This document shows positions 54,788 through 63,470 of a stretch of 64,000 nt of DNA, in pieces. The first letter of the stretch is position 1. Each line of letters starts with the position of its first letter. Origin of the DNA: Bacteroidota bacterium (GTDB taxonomy: Bacteria; Bacteroidota; Bacteroidia; Flavobacteriales; Schleiferiaceae); NCBI GenBank assembly GCA_024742495.1, contig JANSYJ010000004.1, positions 208,690 through 272,689 on the forward strand, given 5' to 3'. A program made the position numbers and the translations under genes. The notes beneath the pieces were generated by a model. The model made no database searches and was not told where the DNA came from. It saw nothing but the letters and a program-made list of their open reading frames with translations.

Positions 54788-55672
54788 ATGAAAGCAATTA
54801 CAGTATCACTATTGAGCGCAGTGCTAATGCTCACTAGTTGTGATTTAAAATCTCAAAACAGCACAAATAAAGAATTGTCTAACTCTAAAAATCCGAAACA
54901 AATGGAAACAAAAGTAAAAGAAGAAAAGCGCTACGTACACGCACATGGAATGCCCTCTAAAGGTAAGATTTTAATGGTGGCTAGCAGCCCTACAACATCT
55001 AAACAAACAGGCTGGCCGATTGGCTTTTGGGCAGCTGAACTCACTCACCCTATGCATGTATTTCAAGAAGCAGGTTATGAAGTAGAGCTTGCTTCAACCG
55101 AAGGTGGAGAAATTGTAATGGATGGGTATTCTAACCCAACTGACGAAAGTGGATATTCTGCACACGATGTAATCTCTTTGGGCTACATGCAACAAGATTG
55201 GTTCAATGACATGCTTAAAAACACTAAAAAACTTACCGAAGTAAATGCAAATGAATATGATGCAATCTTCCTAGTAGGTGGTCAGGGACCAATGTATACC
55301 TTCCGTGGCAATCAAGGTCTTGAAGAATTATTTGTATCATTCTACGAGTCTAACAAACCAAGTGCTGCTGTTTGTCACTCAACAACATTGCTACTTGAAG
55401 CAAAAAAGTCAAATGGCGAATTATTGGTGAAAGATAAAACCTGGACAGGTTTTGCAAACTCTGAAGAAGACTATGCGGATCAAGCTGTTGGTCAAAAAAT
55501 ACAACCATACAGAATTGAAGATGAAGCCAATAAATTATCTGGAACAACTTTCAAAGTAACAGATGCCTTTTCATCTTATGCAATAACAGATGGCAACTTA
55601 ATAACTGGACAACAACAAAACTCAGGTGCCGCAGCGGCAGTAATGGTAGTTGACCTTTTATCTAAAAAATAA
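54788..55672 (+). CDS. DJ-1/PfpI-family lipoprotein
   Basis: The 294-residue protein has a lipoprotein leader (MKAITVSLLSAVLMLTSC) and a DJ-1/PfpI glutamine-amidotransferase-like domain with the nucleophile elbow AVCHSTTLL and a preceding YDAIFLVGGQGPMYTF. Relatives act as chaperones, glyoxalases or proteases. Lipid-anchored forms occur in Bacteroidota. The frame opens at a TTG (54764), but the ATG at 54788 begins the leader. It is the first gene of the HxlR-divergent operon. Confidence 0.85.
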   Translation: MKAITVSLLSAVLMLTSCDLKSQNSTNKELSNSKNPKQMETKVKEEKRYVHAHGMPSKGKILMVASSPTTSKQTGWPIGFWAAELTHPMHVFQEAGYEVELASTEGGEIVMDGYSNPTDESGYSAHDVISLGYMQQDWFNDMLKNTKKLTEVNANEYDAIFLVGGQGPMYTFRGNQGLEELFVSFYESNKPSAAVCHSTTLLLEAKKSNGELLVKDKTWTGFANSEEDYADQAVGQKIQPYRIEDEANKLSGTTFKVTDAFSSYAITDGNLITGQQQNSGAAAAVMVVDLLSKK

Positions 55673-55680
55673 ATCACGAA

Positions 55681-55710
55681 GGGGGTGTCTGTTGCGACAT
55701 CCCCTTTTTC
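55681..55710 (+). terminator. Rho-independent terminator
   Basis: GGGGGTGTC (55681-55689) pairs with GACATCCCC (55696-55704) around a six-base loop and is followed by TTTTT. It lies just after the DJ-1-like gene, so only part of the transcripts should continue into the following genes. Confidence 0.75.
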
Positions 55711-55717
55711 ATTTCAT

Positions 55718-56374
55718 ATGAAAAAGTTCCTTTTAATATCGGTTCTGACATTATTAGCTTCTCTAAATGCAAAAGCACAAATACCTGTAGAAGTGGTATT
55801 TGGAGATAAACAAGCATCATTCGACTTAATGTTCTTCAAATACCTCAAGGACAAGAATGACGAAAACACAAATCTTCTCTTTTTCAACAGAAACATAGCA
55901 AGCTTTGATTACCGAATGACAGACAGCACATATCTTCCCTCTTTCGCATTTACAGAAGCTATTTCATACAATGATTCAAAGCTAAAGGGATTTGCTCCTG
56001 TACTTGTAACACAATTTACAAATCGGGGTATTTATCCGAAAGCAGGAGTTCAGTTCGCTCATGTTAGAGAACGATTCACCATTTTTACCTGGCTTGTAAG
56101 TGAGACTTTAGAAAATCCCGAAATAGACTATTACCTACTTCTAAGATTCACACCTAAACTCACAGAAAAACTTAATCTGTATTCACAAACTGAAAGCTTG
56201 AATGTTTTTAGTACCGAAAATGGTATCGGCAATAGGTATTATCAAAGAATAAGACTCGGCTTGGATATTCATTATTGGCAATTTGGATTCGCAGCAAATC
56301 TGACAACAATTACATCTGCTTCTAATACTCAGTTTAGTTCAAACATTGGGGGCTTTCTAAGACACGAATTTTAA
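55718..56374 (+). CDS. Outer-membrane beta-barrel-like protein
   Basis: The 218-residue protein has a signal peptide (MKKFLLISVLTLLASLNAKAQ), alternating beta-strand sequence, and a terminal ...SNIGGFLRHEF ending in phenylalanine, as outer-membrane barrels do. Specific function unknown. A GTG at 55685 extends the frame but lies in the terminator, so the ATG at 55718 is the start. It precedes the bestrophin-type gene by 5 bases. Confidence 0.65.
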   Translation: MKKFLLISVLTLLASLNAKAQIPVEVVFGDKQASFDLMFFKYLKDKNDENTNLLFFNRNIASFDYRMTDSTYLPSFAFTEAISYNDSKLKGFAPVLVTQFTNRGIYPKAGVQFAHVRERFTIFTWLVSETLENPEIDYYLLLRFTPKLTEKLNLYSQTESLNVFSTENGIGNRYYQRIRLGLDIHYWQFGFAANLTTITSASNTQFSSNIGGFLRHEF

Positions 56375-56379
56375 TAGAT

Positions 56380-57327
56380 ATGATCGTAAAACGCAGTTTC
56401 AGCCCAAGGAAGGTATGGCAATACATAAAAAAGCCAATGTGGTTCACCATTGTCTGGTCTTCTTTGATATGGTGTGTTCACTTTTTCACTCCAGCTCATG
56501 AAATTCACCTAAACTTCACACCAATTGGTGTTCTAGGTTCAGCACTTGCCATTTTTATTGCTTTTAGAAACAATTCTGCTTATGGCAGATGGTGGGAAGC
56601 ACGTCAGATTTGGGGTGGTATAGTTAACTCAAGCCGTGTGCTCTCTCGACTGATAATTACATTCACTGACAGCCATTCACATCAAGAAAATTATGATAAG
56701 GAAAGAAGCGAAAGTTTTAAATCCAAAATGGTATTGAGTTGCATTGCCTGGGTTCATGCTCTCCGCCTTCATTTAAGAAATCAAGAAAGTTGGGAAGAGT
56801 TAAAAGAGTTTCTTACTCCATCGGAATATACAGAACTAATAGCTAAACAGAATAAGCCTGCTTTTCTCCAACTCATAATTGGTCGTGAGATATACAAGGC
56901 TATGGGCAACGGAACACTAGGTGGTTTTGATAGCTTTCAAATGGAAGGACAAATGCTGGCATTAGCAAACTATCAAGGTGCCGCTGAAAGAATCAAAAAC
57001 ACACCTCTACCTCGTCAATATGACTTTTTTACTCGCGTATTTGTCATCTTGTTTTCATTTCTGTTACCATTTGGCGTACTCGGTTTCTTTCAAACGGACA
57101 CATTAATGTCTTATACCTGGCTAGTGATTCCCCTTACAACTCTTATATCTGGAGTTTTCATAATAATGGAAAGAACAGGTGCAGCAAATGAAGACCCTTT
57201 CGAAAATCAGATAACTGACGTTCCCTTAACTGCTTTATGCAACACGATCGAACGTGACCTAAAAGAGATGCTCGGTTTTGAACCTTTGCCCGCCAAGAAG
57301 AGACCAATAGACGGGTATATTTATTAA
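56380..57327 (+). CDS. Bestrophin-family anion channel-like protein
   Basis: The 315-residue protein has about four membrane helices and the family signatures FRNNSAYGRWWEARQIWGGIVN near the start, the C-terminal DPFENQITDVPLTALCNTIERD, and a charged linker. Bestrophin-like bacterial proteins are ion channels, and homologues have been described as cation- or anion-selective. It lies in a tight plus-strand run and probably shares a transcript with the TMEM175-like gene 3 bases later. Confidence 0.85.
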   Translation: MIVKRSFSPRKVWQYIKKPMWFTIVWSSLIWCVHFFTPAHEIHLNFTPIGVLGSALAIFIAFRNNSAYGRWWEARQIWGGIVNSSRVLSRLIITFTDSHSHQENYDKERSESFKSKMVLSCIAWVHALRLHLRNQESWEELKEFLTPSEYTELIAKQNKPAFLQLIIGREIYKAMGNGTLGGFDSFQMEGQMLALANYQGAAERIKNTPLPRQYDFFTRVFVILFSFLLPFGVLGFFQTDTLMSYTWLVIPLTTLISGVFIIMERTGAANEDPFENQITDVPLTALCNTIERDLKEMLGFEPLPAKKRPIDGYIY

Positions 57328-57330
57328 GTT

Positions 57331-57948
57331 ATGAAATCCAAAGGAGAAATGTCAACGAATAGACTAGAAGCGTTTAGTGATGGAGTTATCGCTATTGTAA
57401 TTACAATTATGGTATTTGACCTTAAGCTTCAGTCGAGTTCTGAAGACTTTTCAATTGATGATTCTATAAGACAACTCTTGCCCAACTTTTTGTCCTATGG
57501 TGTTAGCTTCATAATGCTTGCTTTAATGTGGGTTAGACATCATCAATTGTTTAGCCATGTAAAGGTTGCGGATGCTAGGCTATTGTGGTTGAATATACTT
57601 TTACTCTTCGCAATGAGTTTCGTTCCTTTTGGAACGCATTTAGTTGGTATTGCTCCATTAGAACCACAATCGGCAGTAATTTATTCAGCTATTTTTCTTT
57701 TTAGTGCAGTATCATTTACTCTGATAAGAAGCTATGTAAGTTCATTATCGTCAGATAGAAGCACACGTTCTTCGAACATTCATAAAAAGACTATCAGGAG
57801 AAATTTGATTGCTATAGGCATTTACATCTTATCCTGTGTAGTGGCATGCTATATGCCAATTGTGGCTTACATTCTAATTACTACTATTCCTATAAGCTAC
57901 TTCATATCAACATTCTTTTACGGACAAATAAGTCAACAGGCATTTTAG
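57331..57948 (+). CDS. TMEM175-family potassium channel-like protein
   Basis: The 205-residue protein starts with the conserved RLEAFSDGVIAIVITIMVFDLKL, which includes the selectivity-filter region of TMEM175 channels, and has about six membrane helices (DUF1211). It could be a K+ channel. Adjacency to the bestrophin gene suggests an ion-homeostasis pair (inference). A second ATG at 57349 may be the true start. Confidence 0.85.
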   Translation: MKSKGEMSTNRLEAFSDGVIAIVITIMVFDLKLQSSSEDFSIDDSIRQLLPNFLSYGVSFIMLALMWVRHHQLFSHVKVADARLLWLNILLLFAMSFVPFGTHLVGIAPLEPQSAVIYSAIFLFSAVSFTLIRSYVSSLSSDRSTRSSNIHKKTIRRNLIAIGIYILSCVVACYMPIVAYILITTIPISYFISTFFYGQISQQAF

Positions 57949-57973
57949 TTCACTTTCCAATTAATATCTGATT

Positions 57974-58975
57974 ATGAAAATATTAAATACCCTTTCACTG
58001 ATTTCTTTTAACATTTTGATACTGTTATCGTGCAAGAATCAGGGTGAGAAAACAATTAGCTCGAATACCGAAATAAAGTCGATGAACACAATAGAAAAAC
58101 AATTTTCAGGCATTATTGCCTTTGGTGATGGATTAACCGATATGGGGCGATGGGGCAGGCTCACTGATAATAAATATCCTCCTGCATCAGTTGGATTTTT
58201 AGATGGGCGATGGACAAATGGTTCTGTTTGGATAGAGCATTTTGCCAAAGAACTCGATTTAGAATTGAGTCTATCAAACAACTATGCTACGGGTGGTGCA
58301 ACAACGGGTTGGTTTAATATTAATGAACCTCTTAAACCAGTTCTTCATCTAGACTCTACAGATCAAGTTTTGGGTTTACTTGCACAGGTCAGAACACATC
58401 TTCAAACCACCCCATCAATTAATAAAAAAACACTTGTAGTTCTTTGGGCAGGTGGTCATGACATTGGAAATTATCTTGATTATGGTTTTCCAAACTTAGA
58501 AGAGACAACACCAGCAAATAACTATGCTCAAGAATTCGAAATGTTATATAATGCTGGCGCACGAAAGTTTCTTGTTGGAAATATGCCTGATATGGGCCTT
58601 ACCCCAATGTATTGTGGTAGTGAAAACCAACAGAGAGCAACAGCTCTTTGCTCTGATTTGAACAGATCATTGAGTATTCTTCAAGATAAATACAAAAGCA
58701 AAGGTTGTGAAGTATTTATGATAGATGCCAAATCGCTTTTCTCGGATGCAGCAATGAATCCTGTGAAATATGGTTTTAAGAATGTCTTAGACGCATACCT
58801 CCCTTACAATATCATTGATTTTAACAATCCGCTTTCGGACCCTTCGATAAGCATCCCGAATAAAGAAAAAGGGCTAAACCCTGATGAATTTATGTCTTGG
58901 TGAGCTGTATCAGCAAGTGCACGTATGCACGAACACATAGCAAATGAAGCAATTACATTAGTCAAGACGAAATAA
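57974..58975 (+). pseudogene. SGNH/GDSL-hydrolase lipoprotein, catalytic site lost
   Basis: The protein (309 residues to a TGA at 58901-58903) has a lipoprotein leader (LILLSC20), and the block I motif reads AFGDGLTD, where the catalytic serine is Gly53. Block III reads WAGGHD, where the usual Asn is His162. After the stop, 23 sense codons (AVSASARMHEHIANEAI...) continue to a TAA at 58973-58975. They line up with the usual WDxVHPT end, with the Asp codon replaced by TGA and His by Ser. It is a non-catalytic, decaying copy. Confidence 0.7.
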
Positions 58976-58977
58976 TC

Positions 58978-59628
58978 ATGAATATTACAATAATCGGTGC
59001 AGGCCAAGGAATATCACTCGGTGTAGCAAAAAAATTTGGAAGTAAAGGCTACAAAACCAACCTCATATCTCGCTCAGAATCTCAACTAATTGAGTTAGTA
59101 AATACGCTGAAAAAAGAAGGTATTGATGCTGATTTTGCTATCGCAGATGCTTCTAATGCATCTTCATTGCAAAATGCATTACACCAATTACGAGATCGAA
59201 ATGGGCATTCTGATATGATTCTTTACAATGCCGCTGCACTAGACATTAAGGATTTCTTAGATCAAGAATGGAGTACATACCAGTCAACACTTAATGTGAA
59301 CGTGGGTGGAGCCTTTCATTTACTTAAAACAGTGCTGCCTTTTTGCATCCAAAACGATTCGGGAAAGTTGTTTTTTACAGGCGGTGGTCTTGCGTTTCAA
59401 GGTAATAAAGACTGGACTACTTTAAGCGTAGGCAAAGCAGCTCTCAGAAATCTAATACAAGCAGCACAGGAAAAAGTTAAGGACAGTGGAATACACATTG
59501 CTCAGTTGACGGTATGTGGTTATGTAAACCCGAAGGATGAAAAATATTCACCGGAAGCCATTGCCAACCAATACTGGAAACTTTTCAATCAGAAAAAAGG
59601 TGAATTTGAATTAGAAGTAACCTATTAA
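58978..59628 (+). CDS. Short-chain dehydrogenase-like protein without the catalytic Tyr
   Basis: The 216-residue protein has an SDR fold with GAGQGISLG at 7-15, NAA at 84-86, and Lys153 of the YxxxK motif. However, the tyrosine position is Leu149 (TTLSVGK), so the classical activity is doubtful. It starts 2 bases after the end of the decayed SGNH gene and 15 bases before a reductase-type gene, in one plus-strand run. Confidence 0.7.
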   Translation: MNITIIGAGQGISLGVAKKFGSKGYKTNLISRSESQLIELVNTLKKEGIDADFAIADASNASSLQNALHQLRDRNGHSDMILYNAAALDIKDFLDQEWSTYQSTLNVNVGGAFHLLKTVLPFCIQNDSGKLFFTGGGLAFQGNKDWTTLSVGKAALRNLIQAAQEKVKDSGIHIAQLTVCGYVNPKDEKYSPEAIANQYWKLFNQKKGEFELEVTY

Positions 59629-59643
59629 CTTAAAACAAAAGAG

Positions 59644-60261
59644 ATGAAAATAGCAATCATAGGTACAGGAAATGTAGGTGGTGCACTTGCATCAAAATGG
59701 GCAGGAAAAGGTCACATCATCAACCTCGGAGCACAAGACATTACTTCCTTTAAAGGAAAAGCATTACTTGATAACCCAAATACTGCAGTCATGCCAGTAG
59801 CGCAGGCAGTTATTCAATCTGATGTCATTCTAGTTGCTACACCAGCCACAGCGGCTAATGAAGTTGCCAAATCACTTGGGAACACTTCAGAGAAGATAAT
59901 TATAGATGCAATGAACATTGTTATGGGTCGTGGACCGGCAGGATTTACCAACACAACAGATGCTTTACTTGCAAACACACAAACCAAAGACATTGTAAAA
60001 TGCTTCAATACAACAGGATTTAATAATATGGAGAATCCAAAGTATGATGACATTTATATTGATGCTTTTGTTGCTGGAGAAAGTAAAAAAGGTAAAACCA
60101 TCACTCAACAACTAGCAAAAGACGCTGGATTTGAAGAATGCTATGATATTGGTGGTAATGACAAGTTTGACTTAATGGAGCAATTCGCATGGTTTTGGAT
60201 AAACCTAGCAATGTTTCAAGGTCAAGGAAGAGAAATCGGATTCAAACTACTAAAGCGTTAA
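59644..60261 (+). CDS. NADPH-dependent F420-reductase-like / NAD(P)-binding protein
   Basis: The 205-residue protein starts with a Rossmann motif IAIIGTGNVGGALASKWAGKGH and contains IIDAMNIVMGRGP and KCFNTTGFNNMENP, the pattern of the COG2085 family that includes F420-dependent NADP oxidoreductases. Bacteroidota generally lack F420, so it probably uses another electron partner (inference). It lies in a tight plus-strand run, 4 bases before the next gene. Confidence 0.8.
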   Translation: MKIAIIGTGNVGGALASKWAGKGHIINLGAQDITSFKGKALLDNPNTAVMPVAQAVIQSDVILVATPATAANEVAKSLGNTSEKIIIDAMNIVMGRGPAGFTNTTDALLANTQTKDIVKCFNTTGFNNMENPKYDDIYIDAFVAGESKKGKTITQQLAKDAGFEECYDIGGNDKFDLMEQFAWFWINLAMFQGQGREIGFKLLKR

Positions 60262-60265
60262 TAGA

Positions 60266-61003
60266 ATGGATATAGCTTTAGTTACTGGTGCATATAAGGG
60301 TTTGGGGTTTGAATGGTGTAATCAACTTGCTCATTTGGGTTATAAGGTAATTCTGACCGCAAGAAATGTAGATCAGGCTATTCAAGCTGCTGAGAAACTT
60401 AATGAACAAGACTTAGTGGTCTATCCGAAGAAATTGGATGTTACCGATACCTCAGATACACAAGAATTATTTGATTGGGCGAACGAAATGTTTGGCAGAA
60501 TTGACTTGATTATCAATAACGCTGGAATCAACTCAGGTACTAGGGCAAAAGGTGATAAAGATTTACAACTGGCCAATTTGTCAATTGATCACTTAGCCAA
60601 GAGTGAAGTTCTGTCAATGATCGACATCAATGCTATATCGCCCATTTTATTAGCAAATACTTTTCGGCCATTATTAAGAAAGTCAGCCAAACCGATTGTG
60701 GTTAATATTGGCTCATGGCTAGGTTCAATCTCGATTAAGAAGAATGGGGGAAATTATAGCTATGCAATTAGTAAATCCGCCCTCAATATGATGAACCGAG
60801 CATTTGCCTATGACGTAGTGTCTGAAAACATTATTTCCATTGTTGTTAACCCAGGTTGGACACAAACTGATATGGGCGGACAAAAAGCTCAATTCACCAC
60901 AAAGGATTCTGTGAAAAATCTTTTAGAAAATGTGATTCAAAAAGTCTCCATTGGTGATTCAGGTAAATTCTTCAATTATGACGGATCTGCGCATCCCTGG
61001 TAA
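60266..61003 (+). CDS. Short-chain dehydrogenase (carbonyl-reductase-like)
   Basis: The 245-residue SDR has VTGAYKGLGFEWCNQLAHLG, NNAG in IDLIINNAG, Ser in VNIGSWLG and a YSYAISKSALNMM (YxxxK) motif, so it has the full catalytic set, unlike the SDR two genes upstream. It resembles carbonyl reductases. Substrate unknown. It ends the plus-strand run. The following 110 bases hold no gene, and then an attC-like repeat begins. Confidence 0.85.
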   Translation: MDIALVTGAYKGLGFEWCNQLAHLGYKVILTARNVDQAIQAAEKLNEQDLVVYPKKLDVTDTSDTQELFDWANEMFGRIDLIINNAGINSGTRAKGDKDLQLANLSIDHLAKSEVLSMIDINAISPILLANTFRPLLRKSAKPIVVNIGSWLGSISIKKNGGNYSYAISKSALNMMNRAFAYDVVSENIISIVVNPGWTQTDMGGQKAQFTTKDSVKNLLENVIQKVSIGDSGKFFNYDGSAHPW

Positions 61004-61116
61004 TTCTTCTTTTTTGATGAGCAAGTAAGTTTTAGCTCTTTTGGTTTTAGAGCGTTGGATTTGAGGGTCTGGAAAAACCAAATGTGCTAAAATGTGCGAG
61101 GGATTTTCGCATGGCA

Positions 61117-61230
61117 TACAACGCTCAACTAAAATGAGTATGCGCCCCAGTTGCTAGAAGTAGTGGAGCTTCTAATTTGCAATATCCTTTCAAAATGCTC
61201 AGTTCGCATATTCATTTTAGTGCCTGTTAT
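61117..61230 (-). repeat. attC-like repeat, strongest hairpin
   Basis: The arms ACTAAAATGAGTATGCG (61128-61144) and CGCATATTCATTTTAGT (61205-61221) pair at 16 of 17 positions, the other being G-T. The ends carry ATACAACG and TGTTATA. A second nested stem TAGAAG/CTTCTA lies inside. The site ends 8 bases beyond the stop of the surface-protein gene at 61238. Confidence 0.6.
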
Positions 61231-61237
61231 ATTCTTT

Positions 61238-62125
61238 TTATTTGTTTTCAAGTTGCTGAATCTTCTCTTCAGCTTTTTCTAGGCGTTCCAATAGTTCGAT
61301 CTGGTAGAGAGTTAGCTCTTCGATCTTCTTCAAAAGTCGCATGTTCATGGCTCCAAGATCAATTCCATTTGCTTCCATTTCTCTCGCAGACGGAATTTCA
61401 GGAAGGTGTTTGTTCTCAGTAATGTATTCCTTGGTTTCTTGTAGTGTTCGTAGTTCGTAATTGGCTTCAAATACGTAATCAGGGCCAACTCCTGCTATCA
61501 CCTCTACTTTAACTTCTTCACTTTTTATTTTACCATCTACTGTTAATTCACCGTTCTTCCCAAATTTGATGGTCTTTCCAGTGTTATAATCGTTGTAATA
61601 CAGAGCATCTTCAGTTGGGTCGTAATCAAATCCTCTATTTTCCGAAAACCTTAGCTTATTATTCTTTATCCATACAGCGGTGTTATCAACAGCGAAAAGA
61701 TTCCCTACTCCGGGTTTGTAATAGTTTAATGTTCCAGATGGATTATTATAGATAAACCTTGCAACCATGGTTCCGGCACTAGCAAATGCGACTATTCCAT
61801 CATTGTTAGGGTTGGCATTGATAATAATCCCTTTACTCGAGGAAGCATTTCCAATTACTAGGTCATTTACACCAGTTCCATTAATGCCTAATTGATTTGT
61901 CCCAATCCCAACTTTTCCCAAGAACCAACCATTTCCTCCAACATCTCCAATTTTTACCACTTGACCGTTGTTGTAATCGTTGTAATAAACAGCATCAGAA
62001 TTTGGATCATAGTCAAATCCTCGTGCCTCTGAGAACCTTATTTGGTTTTCTGGCACACTGTGTTGAGCATTGACAGTTGCAGAAACCACAATCAGTATAA
62101 CCGCAAATAGAATTTTTATTTTCAT
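61238..62125 (-). CDS. Secreted repeat-containing tail-fibre-type protein
   Basis: The 295-residue protein has a signal peptide (MKIKILFAVILIVVSATVNAQ), two copies of a 23-residue unit containing RFSExRGFDYDP and YYNDYN with a Gly/Asn-rich stretch between them, and a C-terminal segment with ITENKHLPEIPSAREMEANGI then a coiled coil (KIEELTLYQIELLERLEKAEE). This C-terminal module is common in Bacteroidota surface and tail-fibre-like proteins. Function unknown. It is flanked by attC-like repeats and is cassette cargo. Confidence 0.75.
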   Translation of the reverse strand: MKIKILFAVILIVVSATVNAQHSVPENQIRFSEARGFDYDPNSDAVYYNDYNNGQVVKIGDVGGNGWFLGKVGIGTNQLGINGTGVNDLVIGNASSSKGIIINANPNNDGIVAFASAGTMVARFIYNNPSGTLNYYKPGVGNLFAVDNTAVWIKNNKLRFSENRGFDYDPTEDALYYNDYNTGKTIKFGKNGELTVDGKIKSEEVKVEVIAGVGPDYVFEANYELRTLQETKEYITENKHLPEIPSAREMEANGIDLGAMNMRLLKKIEELTLYQIELLERLEKAEEKIQQLENK

Positions 62126-62154
62126 TGTAGAATTGATTTACGTGAGTTGATTGA

Positions 62155-62214
62155 ATATAACGGTTTGGCTATGCGCAGTGTCCCGCAGGGCATTGCGTAT
62201 AGGTGTTGTTGGCA
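62155..62214 (-). repeat. attC-like repeat
   Basis: This is the near-identical partner of the repeat at 54150. It shares GTCCCGCAGGGCATTGCG, with AATATAACGG at one end and GTGTTGTTGGC at the other. The arms CTATGCGCAGTGTCCCG and CAGGGCATTGCGTATAG pair at 13 of 17 positions, with most of the rest being G-T. It lies 8 bases beyond the stop of the cyclase gene. Confidence 0.6.
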
Positions 62215-62221
62215 GTAGTTT

Positions 62222-62911
62222 TTAATTTATTACCCAACCCCAGTTCGATTTGTAAACGTCAATTACTGTATTGTCTTTCAAAGTCAGTTGGGATTTCGTC
62301 CACATTTCTTCACCCTTCGAAGATTTCTTTATTGCAATCTTATTATATGCTCTTGTCGTTAGAATAGTTTGATTTTTCCCATACCCACTTAAGTGAGAAG
62401 CATAATTACATGCTTTACCGATCCACACTAAATCATTGTTATTTGAATCCCTTCCTTTTCCGACTTTTGTTATCAAAGTGTTTCCATAGTCGACACCCAT
62501 TCCAACTTTTATTGGTGTAGTAAGTTCACTATTAAGAATGTTTTCTACTGCCCATTTTATTTTCATTGCAGCCGTTGCTGCATTTGAACATTTGTAGTCA
62601 CCCGCAAATACACCCATAACTCTATCACCATCAAAAGCTCTAACTTTTCCTTCTTGACTTTCTACGACTCTGACAGTGATGTCATGAAAACTTTGATAAA
62701 TTCTTGCAGCTGTTTTGAACCCATATGTACTATGTAATTCACTTGAATTCCTGATGTCAGCGAACATGAAGGCTAGTTCAGAAACTAGTGCCTTATTTCC
62801 AAAGGTGAGTTTTGAGTAGTCAGTTCCTGGAATAAGTTTAGTTTCCTCTATTTCGTATGGTTCATTGAAATAAGAACTTATTTTATTTGTAAGGTCATCC
62901 TTTAAAGCCAT
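62222..62911 (-). CDS. Pycsar-type nucleotide cyclase
   Basis: The 229-residue protein is a class III cyclase with metal-binding Asp52 (FADIRNSSELH) and Asp96 in FDGDRVMG at 93-100, plus LVWIGKACNYASHLSG. The FDGDRVM form and short single-domain build are those of Pycsar cyclases, which make cCMP or cUMP on phage infection. The nucleotide here is not determined. The ATG at 62911 overlaps the end of the upstream effector gene by 10 bases, so the pair is translated together. Confidence 0.78.
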   Translation of the reverse strand: MALKDDLTNKISSYFNEPYEIEETKLIPGTDYSKLTFGNKALVSELAFMFADIRNSSELHSTYGFKTAARIYQSFHDITVRVVESQEGKVRAFDGDRVMGVFAGDYKCSNAATAAMKIKWAVENILNSELTTPIKVGMGVDYGNTLITKVGKGRDSNNNDLVWIGKACNYASHLSGYGKNQTILTTRAYNKIAIKKSSKGEEMWTKSQLTLKDNTVIDVYKSNWGWVIN

Positions 62912-63405
62912 ATTATTTTGATAATTGTTGAAATACCTAAAAGACCTATTCCAAATGTGCTCAAATAACAACAGAATTTGAAAATCAGAAATTTTGAAGC
63001 GGTTATTTTAGAATTCACAAGAATTTGATTAATCAAATTCTTATCGGATGCAGTAGCGTTGAAACTTGTATTGGACTTTTTGAATTCACTAATAAAATCA
63101 CTTTCAGAGATTTTGGACAAGTCGCCAAAGAAGTAAATATTAGGATTTTGATTTGAGGAATCTTCCCGTATTAAAAAGTTTGATGTTATTGGGAATTGAG
63201 CCACTAAACTCAAGAATATTGATATTCCTAAAACTGACAAAGAAATAATAGCTGGTGCCTTTTCAAAAACTGAAATATTTGAGTACGCACTTACTACTCC
63301 AATGATGATTGCCGAATTCAATACAATAAGACCTGCATGTTTGGCTTCTGAAAATTTCAACCATTCATTAACATTCCCAAATATATATTTCAATTCACTA
63401 TTCAT
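62902..63405 (-). CDS. Pycsar membrane effector (PycTM-like)
   Basis: The 167-residue protein has NEWLKFSEAKHAGLIVLNSAI then two helices (about 23-42 and 52-72), a soluble middle with PNIYFFGDLSKISESDFISEF, and a third helix at the C-terminus. This resembles the membrane effector domain of Pycsar systems, which binds the cyclic nucleotide and disrupts the inner membrane. The ATG at 63405 is chosen because the longer frame runs through an attC-like repeat. Confidence 0.75.
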   Translation of the reverse strand: MNSELKYIFGNVNEWLKFSEAKHAGLIVLNSAIIIGVVSAYSNISVFEKAPAIISLSVLGISIFLSLVAQFPITSNFLIREDSSNQNPNIYFFGDLSKISESDFISEFKKSNTSFNATASDKNLINQILVNSKITASKFLIFKFCCYLSTFGIGLLGISTIIKIIWL

Positions 63406-63420
63406 ATTGTTTGTAATTAC

Positions 63421-63470
63421 TGCCAACGTATGTATATGAACCGTTGAAAATGGTTCATATACGTTGTTCT
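63421..63470 (-). repeat. attC-like repeat, short perfect form
   Basis: CAACGTATGTATATGAACC (63424-63442) pairs with GGTTCATATACGTTGTT (63452-63468), leaving only GT unpaired, which is the extrahelical feature expected of attC hairpins. It sits 16 bases upstream of the effector start, as the site of a preceding cassette would. Confidence 0.55.

Larger units (their letters stand above)
46662..63470 (-). other. Cassette-array-like region with attC-type repeats
   Basis: Up to nine imperfect inverted repeats, each lying just after the stop codon of a minus-strand gene or gene pair, divide this stretch into small units of unrelated genes. Ends of the repeats resemble each other (AACG on one side, GTTGTTG-like on the other). 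The layout is that of gene cassettes with attC sites in one orientation. No integrase is encoded in the window. A plus-strand run (54.8-61.0 kb) interrupts the pattern. Confidence 0.55.
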
